A DNA stretch of 64,000 bases from Synaphobranchus kaupii (GCA_029718625.1 CM056383.1:22793930-22857929), one strand, 5' to 3'. Counted from the first letter of the stretch, positions 21,085 to 31,957 are shown. Translations and numbers: made by a program. The notes: generated by a model from the letters alone, not told the origin.

Positions 21085-22055
21085 TATATACAGCTCAGCA
21101 CAGTTGGCTAGAGCGATAGTTTGATGTGAATCTTTTAGAATCTTAATCTCATTTTAAAAGTATTTGAAGCGCATCAGGATGTTATCTAAATTGGCAAATT
21201 CCAGCCATCCAGGAATGGATTGCTTTGTTCTACTTTCTGATGTTACATGTGTCCACTGTAAAAAAAACACCGCTAGTAATTATCTGGCTAAAGAGCACTT
21301 AATTTGGAGGAACTGATTGGTCCTCAAAATATTTGAAGTGTTTGTGGTCATTGAAATTAACCATTTTCTATTGTTCGTCTGTGATATTTTCTATTTGCAA
21401 TTATATACATTTTGTACATATATACATTTTGTATATATGAAACATAATTGACCAATGGGCAAAGATACAAGTAACTCTCTTATATTCTATTTAACACGTG
21501 TTATTTACTTTTTCATTACAAAAAGTGAACCTAAAATGCATCGTCCAATAGAACATGACTAGTATCTAACATAATTAATAATTATCAATCAATATCTAAC
21601 ATAATTAATACATGATATATAACTGATGCTCTTGTACTTCTGTTCCCAATTGTGCTTAAGAATACACATGTTGGTCCCCAGTTTGGATAGGGATGATGTC
21701 ATAATTAATACATAATATAACTCTGATGCTCTTTTACTTCTGTTCCCAATTCTGCATAAGAATACACATGTTGGTCCCCAGTTTGGATAGGACCTGTTGA
21801 TGACATCACTGACTACACACGTTGACTCATGATGATGACATCACAAATCCTCACTTTGGGTGACCTGAAACTGTCCCCAGTAGCTGCTGAAATGTCAGCT
21901 GCCTTTATTTCAATGAAATTGCTACATCTCAACTGGTTTCCTTGGTCTAGAATTTTTTTTAAACTCAGCTACGTCATTACTTTGGCTCTATCATGTACTG
22001 AAAGCAGTGTCCCCAAATGGTGCCGTCATCTCTGGTGTTCCAACGAGGTAGCAAA
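21085..22055. other. Intergenic with a 95-bp tandem duplication
   Basis: No gene is supported. 21622-21690 and 21719-21790 are tandem copies (ctgatgctctt..tacttctgttcccaatt..cataagaatacacatgttggtccccagtttggatagg blocks). The rest is AT-rich. Confidence 0.55.
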
Positions 22056-22059
22056 AACG

Positions 22060-22092
22060 CACGTGTGTGTGTGTGTGTGTGTGTGTCTGTGT
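22060..22092 (+). repeat. (GT)n microsatellite
   Basis: About 15 GT units with one interruption. Confidence 0.9.
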
Positions 22093-22851
22093 CAATAGCG
22101 TACTTAGTGCACAGTGTGTATGACGTAGAGGAGTGACAATTGTGTGCTGTGGGGAAATATTGATCAAGCTTACTTGCGGGTGGGGCCGGCTTCATCCGGC
22201 GAATTGTGAGTGGAGGGAGGGCACAGAAACGTGTAGACGTATCCACTGTGAACTTTTATGCATTGTGTCCTTAATAAAGCTTGTATTTTTACCTTTTACT
22301 TGTCTGTGTACTGCTTGGGGAAGGGTGGGATCAAACAAAAACCTGCTCCAGGTTGTGGAAGTGACATTTCCATTCTGACCCCTGACATTTATACTTGGTT
22401 GTCAAGTTAATTTTAGAAAATGCTGGTTGGAATTTTTCTAGCAGCATATAACATTTGAATTGACACACGTTTATACAAAAACATAATTTTCCAATAGCGA
22501 AAGGGGGATTCATAAATACAGAAAAATATGTACATCTACTAAATGCCCTGAATATTTAATGAAACAAACCTATCCAGATACATGAATGTAGCCTACTGCA
22601 TGTTTGTGGATAAGATGAAGCTAAATGGTAGTACTAATTGTTTTAACATCATTAACAAAGTACTAATTGTTTTAACATCATTAACGAATGTTATTTGAAC
22701 AACTTTGTGAAAAAATGTCTTATGCATTTTATGAATATTTGCTTTTCATAGACCAAAAGCACTGGATGCAGACAATTGTCCAAACATGGCCTATAGTGTA
22801 CAGTGTTTCCCCTAGGATGGAGTTGTAGCAGCGGAGGTGAAGCACTTATAT

Positions 22852-22885
<34 letters not shown>

Positions 22886-23245
22886 AAATTAAAAAAAGGT
22901 TTTGTGCTCTCACAAAGCGCACCCTGCTGTGAGGTTTCTTTGTGTCTGCCGGCACCAGAAGAGCTCTCGAGGCCTAAGTACATACAGTACAGTCAAGGAC
23001 AACTACAGGCAGGGGCGTAGGTTTCAAAATTTGAGCCTTTTAAAACTCATTTCCTGCATTTCTACACAACCTCACCCAGGGCATTTTCTAAAATAAAATG
23101 TTTTATTTATGAACATTTTGGAGAAGTTTTTTTTTTTTTTTCCAAGCACTAGGCGAGATTTGAGATGCTTTCATATAAATCTAAAGCCATGGTAGGCTAA
23201 TCAGTACATTAGTGGATAAGATAAGTTTATAACATTTTAAACTCT
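22093..23245. other. Intergenic, possible transcript end
   Basis: A consensus AATAAA occurs at about 22271 in GC-richer sequence (22180-22330) that could be an LTR or a retrocopy end, but no partner was found. A (TA)n microsatellite lies at 22847-22882. Nothing else recognised. Confidence 0.3.
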
Positions 23246-23485
23246 GTGGTTCTCAAACTCGGTCCTGGGGGTCCCCTGTGTATGCTGGTTTCCGTTCCAA
23301 CCACAATTGCAATCCCAAAATTTTAACAAGCTGTTTATTTTTCTTAATTAGGTGTTTTTCATGTTTAGAGGGATTATTTAACCTCTTAAGACAAATTGTC
23401 AGAAATAGTTATGCATACCATGAAGACTACGCCATGTTCACATTGTGCTTACAGTGCTATCTTGCAAACAATAATACAAGGTAAC

Positions 23486-23816
23486 TGTGGTAGGGGGGCG
23501 TGGTTTTAGGCGCTGCCGGCAAGAGAGAGAGTGAACTCATGTGGTTTGTGGAGCCGACACAGCTCTTGGGAATCACGCAATTGGTAACGATTGATTGTGT
23601 TATTGATTGTATCAATTAACCAATTGCCTTGATTGTTCGACAGTGAGCCTGAGTGCATAAAAGCCCGCCAGAACATCTGCGGGGAGAAGAGCGGAAGACC
23701 AAGTGTTTTGATAAATGTATACCATACGGAGAGAACCGAATAAAAACCGTGTTCTCTCACTACAAAACGCCTGATTATTGACTCTGCACGAGAGCGGTGG
23801 TGCTCACTTCGCCACA
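23486..23816 (+). repeat. 5' LTR of the Gmr1-like element
   Basis: 331 bp, starts tgtggtaggggggcg, ends cttcgccaca. It contains an AATAAA at about 23739 (ccgaataaaaaccg). It differs from the 3' LTR by a few substitutions and small gaps, so the insertion is not brand new. Confidence 0.93.
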
Positions 23817-23893
23817 GTGGTGGCCTGTACGGGGAGAGCGAAGAAGCAGTGCAGAAGACAAGAAAAGGAAAAAAAAAGAAATAATAAGAAGCC

Positions 23894-25081
23894 ATGGATA
23901 ACAGCCAGGATCAGCAGGAGCAGCCGGAGCAGCCAATCTCCCTAACAGCGCTGGGAAAATTGCTGGAGGGGCTAGCTGCCATGCAGGTGCAACAGTCGGC
24001 TGCTCATGCCGAGCAGATGCAAGCCCTGTGTGAGCAGTCTAGCCTCCAGACACAGGCGCTGTTACAGCTGGCTGCTGCCAGGGGTTCCAGGGGAAGGCAG
24101 AGCGTCTCGTCCCTGAAATTCCACGTCCCGAAGATGACAGCGGACGATGACGCTCAGGCCTTCCTCGAGGCATTTGAGGTGGCAGCGGAGATGTGCCGGT
24201 GGCCACTGGAAGAGTGGTCAGTACGTCTCCTGCCCCTCTTATCAGGGGAGGTGCAACAGGCGGCGCATAGCCTGCCGGCAGCCGCTAGGGCGGACTTTAG
24301 GAATCTGAAGAAGGCGGTCCTCGACCGAATGGGATTCAGCCCGGAGGACCACCGACGTCGCTTCCGGGAGACCACCCTGACGGGAGAGGACCGGCCGTTC
24401 CCCTACGCCCAGCGGCTGACGGACATGGTGAGGCGCTGGCTACAGCCGGAAATTCGATCCGCAGCTGGAGTCGTGGAGCAGGTGGTCCTCGAGCGCTTCA
24501 TCGCAGGGTTGCCGGCGGATACGGCCAGCTGGGTCCAGTGCCATCGGCCCACCAACCTGGACGTCGCCGTCACCCTGGCGGAGGACCACCTGGCACAACA
24601 CCCCTTCACCCAGCAGCAGAAGCCGGAGTCAGCGCCCCGGAAAAAGTTCACCACCCGTGCTGTTCCCCTTCCTGTTTCCCGTCCCCAAAACCCCTCCTTC
24701 CCTCGTGTTAATCCTTTTGTTTTTTCTTCTCCTTCTCCCCACTCAGGCTCAGTGGCGGTGCAGTCCGGCCCACAGGGAGCTCCTCAGACGCCTGGACCGG
24801 GGTGTTGGACAGCCGGGCCACCTGTGCCGCGATTGTCCGCTCATGGAGGTGGGGCAGGTGGTCCGTGTCGTCGGCCCGCCCACCTCCGCTCCCGATCCAG
24901 ATGGGGCGTACTGCATTCCGGTAAGGGTGCAAGGGAACCTGATAAACCTGATAATGGCCCGTTTCTATTAGCCGGGCATTTGGGCGGACGTACGTCGGTG
25001 GTGTGCGTCCTGCCCAGACTGTCAGCTAGTGAATTCCCTGGCCATCCCAAAAGCACCGTTGCGCCCTCTACCATTAATTGA
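23894..25081 (+). CDS. Gag with SCAN-like domain, frameshifted 3' end
   Basis: 395 codons from ATG at 23894. Residues 1-62 are Gln-rich and helical. Residues 85-150 are a capsid-like region. Residues 154-235 match the SCAN pattern (RRRFRETTL, VRRWLQPEI, VVLERFIAGLPADTASWV, VTLAEDHL). SCAN domains of vertebrate zinc-finger proteins are known to derive from Gmr1-type gag capsids. The zinc knuckle is split: CW is in this frame, and GQPGHLCRDCP is in the next frame at about 24820. Past about residue 300 the listed frame is therefore not the native one. Downstream, protease sequence is missing. Confidence 0.85.
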   Translation: MDNSQDQQEQPEQPISLTALGKLLEGLAAMQVQQSAAHAEQMQALCEQSSLQTQALLQLAAARGSRGRQSVSSLKFHVPKMTADDDAQAFLEAFEVAAEMCRWPLEEWSVRLLPLLSGEVQQAAHSLPAAARADFRNLKKAVLDRMGFSPEDHRRRFRETTLTGEDRPFPYAQRLTDMVRRWLQPEIRSAAGVVEQVVLERFIAGLPADTASWVQCHRPTNLDVAVTLAEDHLAQHPFTQQQKPESAPRKKFTTRAVPLPVSRPQNPSFPRVNPFVFSSPSPHSGSVAVQSGPQGAPQTPGPGCWTAGPPVPRLSAHGGGAGGPCRRPAHLRSRSRWGVLHSGKGAREPDKPDNGPFLLAGHLGGRTSVVCVLPRLSASEFPGHPKSTVAPSTIN

Positions 25082-26144
25082 GGTCCCTTTTGATAGAGTG
25101 GGCATGGATCTCATCGGGCCATTTGACAAAAGCACGCAGGGATACCGATTTGTGTTAGTTCTGGTGGATTATGCAACCAGGTATCCCGAAGCAGTGCCGT
25201 TACGCAATATCTCGGCTAAAAGTGTTGCGCAGGCATTGTTTCAGATAATCTCCCGCATCGGAATCCCGAAAGACATTCTGACGGATCAAGGCACTTCGTT
25301 TATGTCACGCACATTACACAAATTATATGAATTATTGGGTGTTCAGTCCATTAAAACCAGCGTACACCATCCGCAAACAGATGGGCTCGTGGAGCGTTTT
25401 AATAGGACTTTGAAGTCTATGATTCGGAAGTTCGTACACGATGATAGCCGAAATTGGGATAAGTGGTTAGTTCCTCGCTTGTTTGCAGTGCGAGAGGTTC
25501 CCCAGGCCTCCACGGGATTTTCTCCCTTTGAATTGCTGTTCGGTAGGCAACCACGGGGTGTCTTGGATCTAGTTAAAGAAAGCTGGGAGGAGGGTCCAAG
25601 TCCCAGTAAAAACGAGATTCAATACGTTATGGACCTGCGAGCAAAACTCCATACACTGGGTAGATTGTCTCGGGAGAATTTGCTCGAGGCTCAGGAACGT
25701 CAGCAGAAGCACTACAATAGAGGAACTAAGCTACGTCAATTTTCACCGGGAGATAAAGTCCTGGTATTACTCCCGACTTCCAGCACAAAATTACTCGCCA
25801 AGTGGCAAGGACCCTTCGTGGTTACACGACGAGTGGGGGAAGTCGATTATGAGGTGGTGCGATCTGATAGAGAGGGGGCGAAACAGATTTATCACCTCAA
25901 TCTACTAAAAGCATGGAAAGAGGTGGTACCGGTCTCCCTGGTCACGGTAGATCAGGAGAGAGATGAGCTGGAGCCAGAGGTACCAAATTCTACCAATCAA
26001 ACCTCACCCCTTTCAGATAGCCATCTCCTACCGAATCAGAGAGCGGATCTTGCCTTGTTGCAAAAGCGGTTTGCTGATGTGTTTTCCCCTCTACCAGGTC
26101 GCACTAATCTCATAAACCACCACATTGAGACAACCCGGGCATAA
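24975..26144 (+). CDS. Integrase, upstream of reverse transcriptase
   Basis: The open frame from 25029 encodes the DDE core: D27 (VGMDLIGPF), D86 (LTDQGTSF) and E122 (GLVERFNRTLK), with 35 residues between the last two. The end of the HHCC zinc region is readable just upstream (ADVRRWCASCPDCQ, about 24983-25024); its His pair was lost with the protease deletion. The C-terminal part (GDKVLVLLPTSSTKLLAKWQGPF, in part) is the usual Ty3 integrase barrel. It ends in frame break TTRA at 26144, one base out of phase with the following RT. It acts on LTR ends during insertion. Confidence 0.9.
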   Translation, partial: GIWADVRRWCASCPDCQLVNSLAIPKAPLRPLPLIEVPFDRVGMDLIGPFDKSTQGYRFVLVLVDYATRYPEAVPLRNISAKSVAQALFQIISRIGIPKDILTDQGTSFMSRTLHKLYELLGVQSIKTSVHHPQTDGLVERFNRTLKSMIRKFVHDDSRNWDKWLVPRLFAVREVPQASTGFSPFELLFGRQPRGVLDLVKESWEEGPSPSKNEIQYVMDLRAKLHTLGRLSRENLLEAQERQQKHYNRGTKLRQFSPGDKVLVLLPTSSTKLLAKWQGPFVVTRRVGEVDYEVVRSDREGAKQIYHLNLLKAWKEVVPVSLVTVDQERDELEPEVPNSTNQTSPLSDSHLLPNQRADLALLQKRFADVFSPLPGRTNLINHHIETTRA

Positions 26145-26146
26145 CG

Positions 26147-26806
26147 GTGCGTTCACGGCCCTATAGACTGCCTGAGCATAAAAAGAAAGTAGTGCAGGCA
26201 GAAATAAAGGCAATGCTGGAATTGGGGGTAATTGAGGAGTCCAACAGTGCTTGGAATAGCCCCATCGTGCTAGTGGGTAAGCCTGATGGATCTATTTGGT
26301 TCTGTGTGGATTATCGGAAGGTGAATGAAGTGTCACGATTTGATGCCTATCCAATGCCTCGGGTCGACAAACTCTTGGATCGGCTGGGCACAGCTCGTTT
26401 TTTTTCGACGCTGGATTTAACCAAGGGTTACTGGCAGATTCCCTTGTCTCCAGAGTCCAAGGAAAAAACGGCTTTCTCCGCTCCGGACGGGCTGTACCAA
26501 TTTCGGACACTTCCGTTTGGGTTATTCGGGGCCACATTTCAACGTCTGATGGACAGGGTGCTGCGTCCGCATGCTGCTTTCGCTGCAGCCTATCTGGATG
26601 ACATTATCATCCACAGCAACAGCTGGGCTCAGCATGTGCTGCATGTGGGGGCGGTGTTAGAGTCCCTGAGACAGGCGGGGCTCACGGCTAACCCAAAGAA
26701 GTGTGCAATTGGCCGAGCGGAGGTACGGTATTTGGGGTACCACTTGGGAAGTGGACAGGTGCGGCCTCTAGTGGACAAAACCGCAGCGATTGCGACCTGC
26801 CCCTGA
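26147..26806 (+). CDS. Reverse transcriptase of the Gmr1-like element
   Basis: 219 codons. RPYRLPEHKKKVVQ is the usual Ty3 RT start, followed by SAWNSPIVLVGKPDGS, FCVDYRKVNEV, FFSTLDLTKGYWQIPL (first Asp), and YLDD at about residues 149-152 (the other two catalytic Asp). It reads up to ATCP and a TGA; the next codons (PKTKKEVRRFLG) continue in the same frame, so the break is a single in-frame stop, consistent with a CpG transition. Domain complete. Confidence 0.9.
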   Translation: MRSRPYRLPEHKKKVVQAEIKAMLELGVIEESNSAWNSPIVLVGKPDGSIWFCVDYRKVNEVSRFDAYPMPRVDKLLDRLGTARFFSTLDLTKGYWQIPLSPESKEKTAFSAPDGLYQFRTLPFGLFGATFQRLMDRVLRPHAAFAAAYLDDIIIHSNSWAQHVLHVGAVLESLRQAGLTANPKKCAIGRAEVRYLGYHLGSGQVRPLVDKTAAIATCP

Positions 26807-27451
26807 CCCAAGACAAAAAAAGAGGTGAGGAGGTTTTTGGGACTGGCTGGCTACTACAGAAGATTTATTCCTGCCTTCTCGGAGCTGACCAGTCCCCTAA
26901 CCGACTTAACTCGGAAAGGTGCCTCAGATCCGGTCCAGTGGACGGAATTGTGCCGGCAGGCGTTTGAGCGGGTGAAGGAAGCTCTTTGTGGAAAACCACT
27001 CGTGTTCACCCTTAATTTGCAGACAGACGCATCGGACAGAGGGCTGGGGGCCGTTTTGACGCAGCAGGTGGAGGGGGTCGACCGACCAGTGCTGTACATT
27101 AGCAGGAAGCTATCACAACGCGAAGCTAAGTACAGCACGGTCGAGAAAGAGTGTCTGGCCATTCGGTGGGCGGTCGGGTCCCTCCGTTATTACCTACTGG
27201 GTCGCCCATTCACCCTCTGTTCGGACCATGCTCCCCTCCAATGGCTTCACCGCATGAAAGATACTAACGCCCGAATCACTCGTTGGTATCTGGCTTTACA
27301 GCCTTTTAATTTCAAGGTGATTCATAGGCCGGGAGCGCAGATGGTGGTGGCGGACTTTCTCTCTCGCCCGGTGGGGGAGGAGGGGGGGAGGGGGTCGGTC
27401 ATCGGCCGGATGGCTTCCCGGCCTAAGTCAGGCGGTGGGGGTATGTGGTAG
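26807..27451 (+). CDS. RNase H domain, last in the polyprotein
   Basis: Continues the RT frame after the stop at 26804-26806: RRFLGLAGYYRRFIP (connection) and then RNase H with TDAS, EKECLAIRWA, CSDHAPLQWL and ADFLSRP carrying the acidic residues. After ADFLSRP only about 30 low-complexity residues remain before the 3' LTR at 27444, so there is no integrase here. Confidence 0.9.
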   Translation, partial: PKTKKEVRRFLGLAGYYRRFIPAFSELTSPLTDLTRKGASDPVQWTELCRQAFERVKEALCGKPLVFTLNLQTDASDRGLGAVLTQQVEGVDRPVLYISRKLSQREAKYSTVEKECLAIRWAVGSLRYYLLGRPFTLCSDHAPLQWLHRMKDTNARITRWYLALQPFNFKVIHRPGAQMVVADFLSRPVGEEGGRGSVIGRMASRPKSGGGGMW

Positions 27452-27770
27452 GGGGGCGTGGTTTTAGGCGCTGCCGGCAAGAGAGAGTGAACTTGTGTGG
27501 TTTGTGGAGCCGACACAGCTCTCGGGAATCACGCAATTGGTAACGATTGATTGTGTTATTGATTGTATCAATTAACCAATTGCCTTGATTGTTCGACAGT
27601 GAGCCTGAGTGCATAAAAGCCGGCCGGAACATCTGCGGGGACCAGAGTGGAAGACCAAGTGTTTTGATAAATGTATACCATACGGAGAGAACCGAATAAA
27701 AACCGTGTTCTCTCACTACAAAACACCTGATTATTGTCTGCACGAGAGCGGTGGTGCTCACTTCGCCACA
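27444..27770 (+). repeat. 3' LTR of the Gmr1-like element
   Basis: 327 bp, starts tgtggtagggg, ends cttcgccaca and is followed directly by the GTAAC duplication. Confidence 0.93.
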
Positions 27771-28040
27771 GTAACATTTTTTAAAACTGATCAATTTAAA
27801 GACTGAGGTGAATCAATAGGCTCCTAATTCAGTAGTTGAACACTTGTGTTTTAAGTTCCTTAATTTTACCTTAAAATTAACACAATGCAGGTTTGGCTCA
27901 TTATCATTTGCTTTGTCTTTTGAATTGTTCATTATTTACCAAGTCTCTAGTTTTAGTTGCCAATGTGTCCACAATTTCACCAATTAGGAGCCTATTGATT
28001 CACCTCAGTCTTTAAATTGATCAGTTTAAAAAAATGTTAC

Positions 28041-28092
28041 TGTGGCGAAGTGAGCACCGCTCTCGTGCAGAGACAATAATCAGGCGTTTTGT
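28041..28092 (-). repeat. Inverted 52-bp scrap of the Gmr1 LTR end
   Basis: This is the reverse complement of the last 52 bp of the LTR, preceded (28036-28040) by gttac, the complement of the GTAAC duplication, and by the same flank as 27776-27830. A second copy of the arm motif ttgatcagtt lies on its other side (28099-28108). So the junction, not just the LTR, was copied into the opposite arm. Confidence 0.85.
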
Positions 28093-28730
28093 TTAATTTG
28101 ATCAGTTAAAACATTTTCACCTCTCTTTTTGTAATTTTTTTGTTTGCAATATAGCACAATGTGAATATTTGACTTTTATTATTCATGACATGCATAGCTA
28201 TTTCTAACATAATGTGGCTTCAGAGGGGAAATAATCCCTCTAAACATGAAAAACACCTAATTAAGAAAAATTAACAACCTGTTCAAATTCTGGGATTGCA
28301 ATTGCGATTGGAACGAAAACCAGCATATGCAGGGGGCCCCAGGACCGAGTTTAAGAACCACTGCCTTTAGTGGTAGTCGTCGATATCCCAATTATGGTAT
28401 TCACATTTCTCTGAACTTCTAAATTAGGCTAATTACAGTGTCTTACAGTGTCGCCGCTTGCGAATACATCAGCCTCTCATGTTGCAGGGTGTTGTTTAAG
28501 TGTAACACATCTGAATTGCAGATTATGTCCACTGTGCATGATCGCCATTTTTAATGACCACATTCTCTTTAGTCTCACTTGACATTTATTACGCATTGTA
28601 TTGTCATGTTCATGTACAGGTACAGTAGGTCAGACTTAATATGTGATGATAATACAGAACATAGATTTTGAACAGGAGGTAGTAGAGTTCACAAGTGGGA
28701 TAAAAGATAATTCGCTAGACTAGCACTCAG

Positions 28731-28980
28731 TGACTTCTCTCAACGGCTCAAACTGATAGGGCTCCGGAACATTTCAACCTTCATCCTCCTGGTCGGTGGA
28801 AAGCCCTGGGGATTTCGGAGGGGAGAAGTCCTCCACCTCAAAAGAGCCATTGATTGATACAGACTCTGTGTCGCTCTCCATCTTTTCCGTAGTAGGCGTG
28901 TCTTCAGGTGGCGATAGCCTCTCCCCTCGCCCCTCCCCCTCCACTGCTGCTCTCCACGCCCATTTAATTGCATTTTTCAA
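28731..28980 (-). pseudogene. Acidic ORF remnant ending in PYQFEPL
   Basis: The minus frame reads MESDTESVSINGSFEVEDF, SPPKSPGLSTDQEDEG, an in-frame stop, then NVPEPYQFEPLREVTEC and a stop. The acidic run leading to (P)YxFEP recalls the starts of the P2X7-ballast-like ORFs at 15809 and 20638, but no cysteine module follows. Family uncertain. Confidence 0.3.
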
Positions 28981-30581
28981 ATTTGTGGTGTGGGTGGAGA
29001 GAGAATGTAACTGAAGGTTTCATAACCCTTTACTATTTATCTGTAAAGAGGCTGTTTATAATGTTACAGCTTACCCTAACCCTATCGTTATTCCGGGAGT
29101 TTTAGCCTTGTCACTTGTGTACTGTATGCTGTAATAGACTTCCTGTTTGGATGCGCATTGTGTTTGCGCAGTTTTTGTGAATGACATCAAATATTTTCTT
29201 ATATTATACAAGATATCTTCATTATACAATAATTTTCCTCCCTACTACTACATTGTGGATTTCCTTTAATTGATCAAACTTAATTTTATTCAGACCCAGA
29301 AGGAACTCCCATCTTGTTTAAAGGGTAACTAAACGGGCTGTTTCAGAGCAACCACACCTCCGTTTGCGGTTCAAAAAATGCCAAAATTGGGGGTTCTGGG
29401 ATTGAGTTAGCAAGCCACGCCCCCTTTTTTTCCACATGTATGCTCATTCACAGCCATAATTAGTTTCGTTCGAGCCGTTCGCTCCGGCTGCTGAGCCTGG
29501 AGCAGCGGCCGTGGCAGAGGCAGAGAACTGGAGAATGGGCGAGTGGTAGGGGATGAAAGATAAGGATAACCCTGTTTGTGATTAGAAGAAACTTTTTTAG
29601 TAACAATTACAGACTATAGGTTGCCCATGCCGCATAGGCCTATTAGTTTCCCCACTTTCTATGTAGCCTATCACATACGTAGCTGTCAACCTTTGGAGAG
29701 AGCTGCCCTTATTTTCATGCCTGCAAAACTGTATAAATTCACCAAAACTGTATAGAATATTATCTATTAAAATCACTAGCCACCAGTTATCTGTCTAATT
29801 CAAGTTCACAGAAACATCCCATGACTGGCCCCACACACTTACAACCCAGTGCAGGAGAGATACATAGATGGTTACCACAATTTCCTAAATTATGTCATAT
29901 TGCATGAGCTTGTGGGAATTTATTTTGTTACAGTTTTGCTATCTTACTACATAACAGATTTTGATAGCCTTAGATACAAATATGCTACATTAACATTAAT
30001 GTAGGCTACATATTATAAACTTAGCTCTCATCTTAATTTGGATGATTTTCTAGTAACAGTTAACGTTATTAAAGTTGCTAAGTTAGCCATGAATTAATTT
30101 ACAATGAAACTTGTAGTATCTTCGCTAAACTGAGTCATATAGCCACATTAAAACGTCAAGGAACATGATCTAATTTTGTTCAAAACTGCAAAAACATGAA
30201 CATTGTCCAGTCATAACCATTTAACTGTTAGCTAAGTTAACTAACGTAGGCATCTTGTGGGCTACTGTGTCTTTGTGGTTCGTTGTCATAAAGTGCATTT
30301 TTAGATCAGTCCTGCTACTTGCTTTTCCCATGGCCTCACAAATCAAGAGAATAGCCGAGAGGGAGAAAGAAAATATGATTTCTGCGATTAAATTAAGTCT
30401 TGGTTTAGGTTTATTTATTTAAGAAAGGGACAATGCACATTAATAAACATAATGTAAAATGTGCAAGATTTAGCCATTGGGGCTAATTTTCACCTGTAGT
30501 CCTTGGGCAGGTGGATGGAGAAACTTTTGGAAAAACAAAACATAACGTAGACTATGAGACTAGATTTCGTGTATAATAACT
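28981..30581. other. Intergenic, one Kolobok-like terminus
   Basis: TTAA followed by agggtaactaaacgggctg at 29317-29339 looks like a left end of a Kolobok-like element, but no mirrored right end is found. 30405-30510 has a LINE-tail look (aagggacaatgcacattaataaac). No gene is supported. Confidence 0.3.
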
Positions 30582-30942
30582 GTTAGGGTGTTCCGACGGC
30601 TGGAGGTCACGGAAGACGAGGGACGAAACCAAAAATTGAGGTGCAGACGGTAATGTTTATTTACAGGTGCAAATAGTGGCATTTACATTTACAGTGATGT
30701 ATGTACTACTGTACATGTATGTATGTATGTATAATGATATTAATAAATAAAGACACAACACAGCAGCTATGCTCTCCAACCTCTGGAGAGTCTCAACTGA
30801 AAGGAAGGAAGAAAAAAACCTCTCATATGAGCTCCAACCCCCCTGCTATAAGGGTGTAGCTCCTCCCACCTGGCACCTACCAAGCACCAATAATCAATTA
30901 ACAATACAATGAAAAAATTTAATTATCAAACAGAACATAACA
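30582..30942 (-). repeat. Possible solo LTR
   Basis: Starts tgttagggtgttccgacgg and ends acagaacataaca. The outline resembles fish gypsy LTRs read on the minus strand. There is no convincing target duplication. An ATGT-type microsatellite lies at 30714-30732. Confidence 0.3.
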
Positions 30943-31166
30943 GATATGGCCATAACAAAAATAATACACAACAACAGCAAAAGAACAAAAAAAAGGAGGC
31001 ACTAAATGGAAATTAAACCAATATTCCTTAAACCATCCTACTTCCCCCCCTAGAGGTGAACTAACAGGTGGTAGCTTCCAAAACCCCCTTGCAGAAATGC
31101 CACCTGGTTTCCCCCACTTCCTGTTTGGCAATATTTTTAGACGGACATGATGAATCAGGTCAATGC

Positions 31167-31957
31167 TAGTGATGGCGAAATGAGGCTTCCTGAAGCACTG
31201 AGGCTTTGCAGCCAATTGTATCGCAAATAGATTCATTAGTCGAAGCCTCATTCAACACAGTGTACACTAGTGACACCTGCTGGTAAAAATTATTTACAGC
31301 AGCTAAATCATTACAACCAATCCCCAGGTTAAAAATAACAAAGTTGCCGCTAGCTAGCAGCAAGCAACCCTTTAGCTCACTGATAACGTGTCGGACTTTA
31401 GAACCATTGGTGCGAGAAGAAATCTAAGTTTGAAACCCGACTCTGGCAGTACTCATAAATTATAGATTTAACTTTCATTAGGCTAAATTTGTTTCCTACT
31501 ACGATATATTATAAAGTAATAGGCTAATATATTATTAAGTTTGAAAATGAAAAAAAAAACAGGAAGATTGAAATAAAGAAGGGACACATTTATGTGGGGT
31601 TCAATTGAGTAGTAAAAGTGTGGGAACTGGAGTGTTTCTACAAAACTGTAAAAAAAAAAAGTAGCCTACAAAAAAAATCTAAAAATCCCCCCAAAAAAAT
31701 ACCCTCCAAAAACTCTCAATAGCAATAATAACAAACTCTCAGCACTCTCTGCAACAACCAACCAACGACAACCCACGAAGAAAGGTGGGTATTGCTTCTT
31801 CATATCTACAATTCAAAACCTCAAATCCCACCTGAACAAACCGATCACATGGTACTAACCCGAGGCCTTGTTTGTCATCGATCACGTGCTTCTCTGTAAG
31901 TGAAACTGCCCTACGTACTGGACACACGCCTCGGAGCTTTCATACGGAACATCACTA
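31167..31957. mobile_element. hAT-type MITE, TAGTGATG ends
   Basis: Ends tagtgatg (31167) and catcacta (31957) are inverted. The flanking octamers gtcaatgc (31159-31166) and gtaaatgc (31958-31965) agree at 7 of 8 bases, as expected of an aged hAT duplication. The interior contains a tRNA-like stretch (31365-31435: tagctcactg ... agtttgaaaccc) and poly-A runs. No transposase. Confidence 0.65.

Larger units (their letters stand above)
23486..27770 (+). mobile_element. Gmr1-like Ty3/gypsy LTR retrotransposon
   Basis: Complete element with LTRs at 23486-23816 and 27444-27770, TG...CA ends and a perfect 5-bp target duplication GTAAC (23481-23485, 27771-27775). The order is gag - (protease lost) - integrase - reverse transcriptase - RNase H, the INT-before-RT order described for Gmr1 elements of fish and unlike ordinary Ty3/gypsy. 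A likely primer site TGGTGGCCTGTACGGGG starts at 23818. The purine run ggcggtggggg at 27431-27441 precedes the 3' LTR. It is inactive: a gag frameshift, a deletion covering protease, a frameshift between INT and RT, and a stop between RT and RNase H. Confidence 0.92.
23246..28373. mobile_element. Long-armed inverted-repeat element hosting Gmr1
   Basis: The left arm (23246-23485 plus 27771-27830) and right arm (27980-28040 plus 28093-28373) are inverted copies, beginning tgtggttctcaaactcgg and ending ccgagtttaagaaccactg. Without the 4.3 kb LTR element and the scrap at 28041-28092 the host is about 0.8 kb and non-coding. Another arm lies at 34983-35255 and an end at 9068. The superfamily is not assigned. 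Confidence 0.7.

Noticed and set aside
31365..31440. tRNA gene inside the hAT MITE
   Set aside because: A- and B-box-like blocks are present, but stems do not pair well by eye; more likely an old SINE head.
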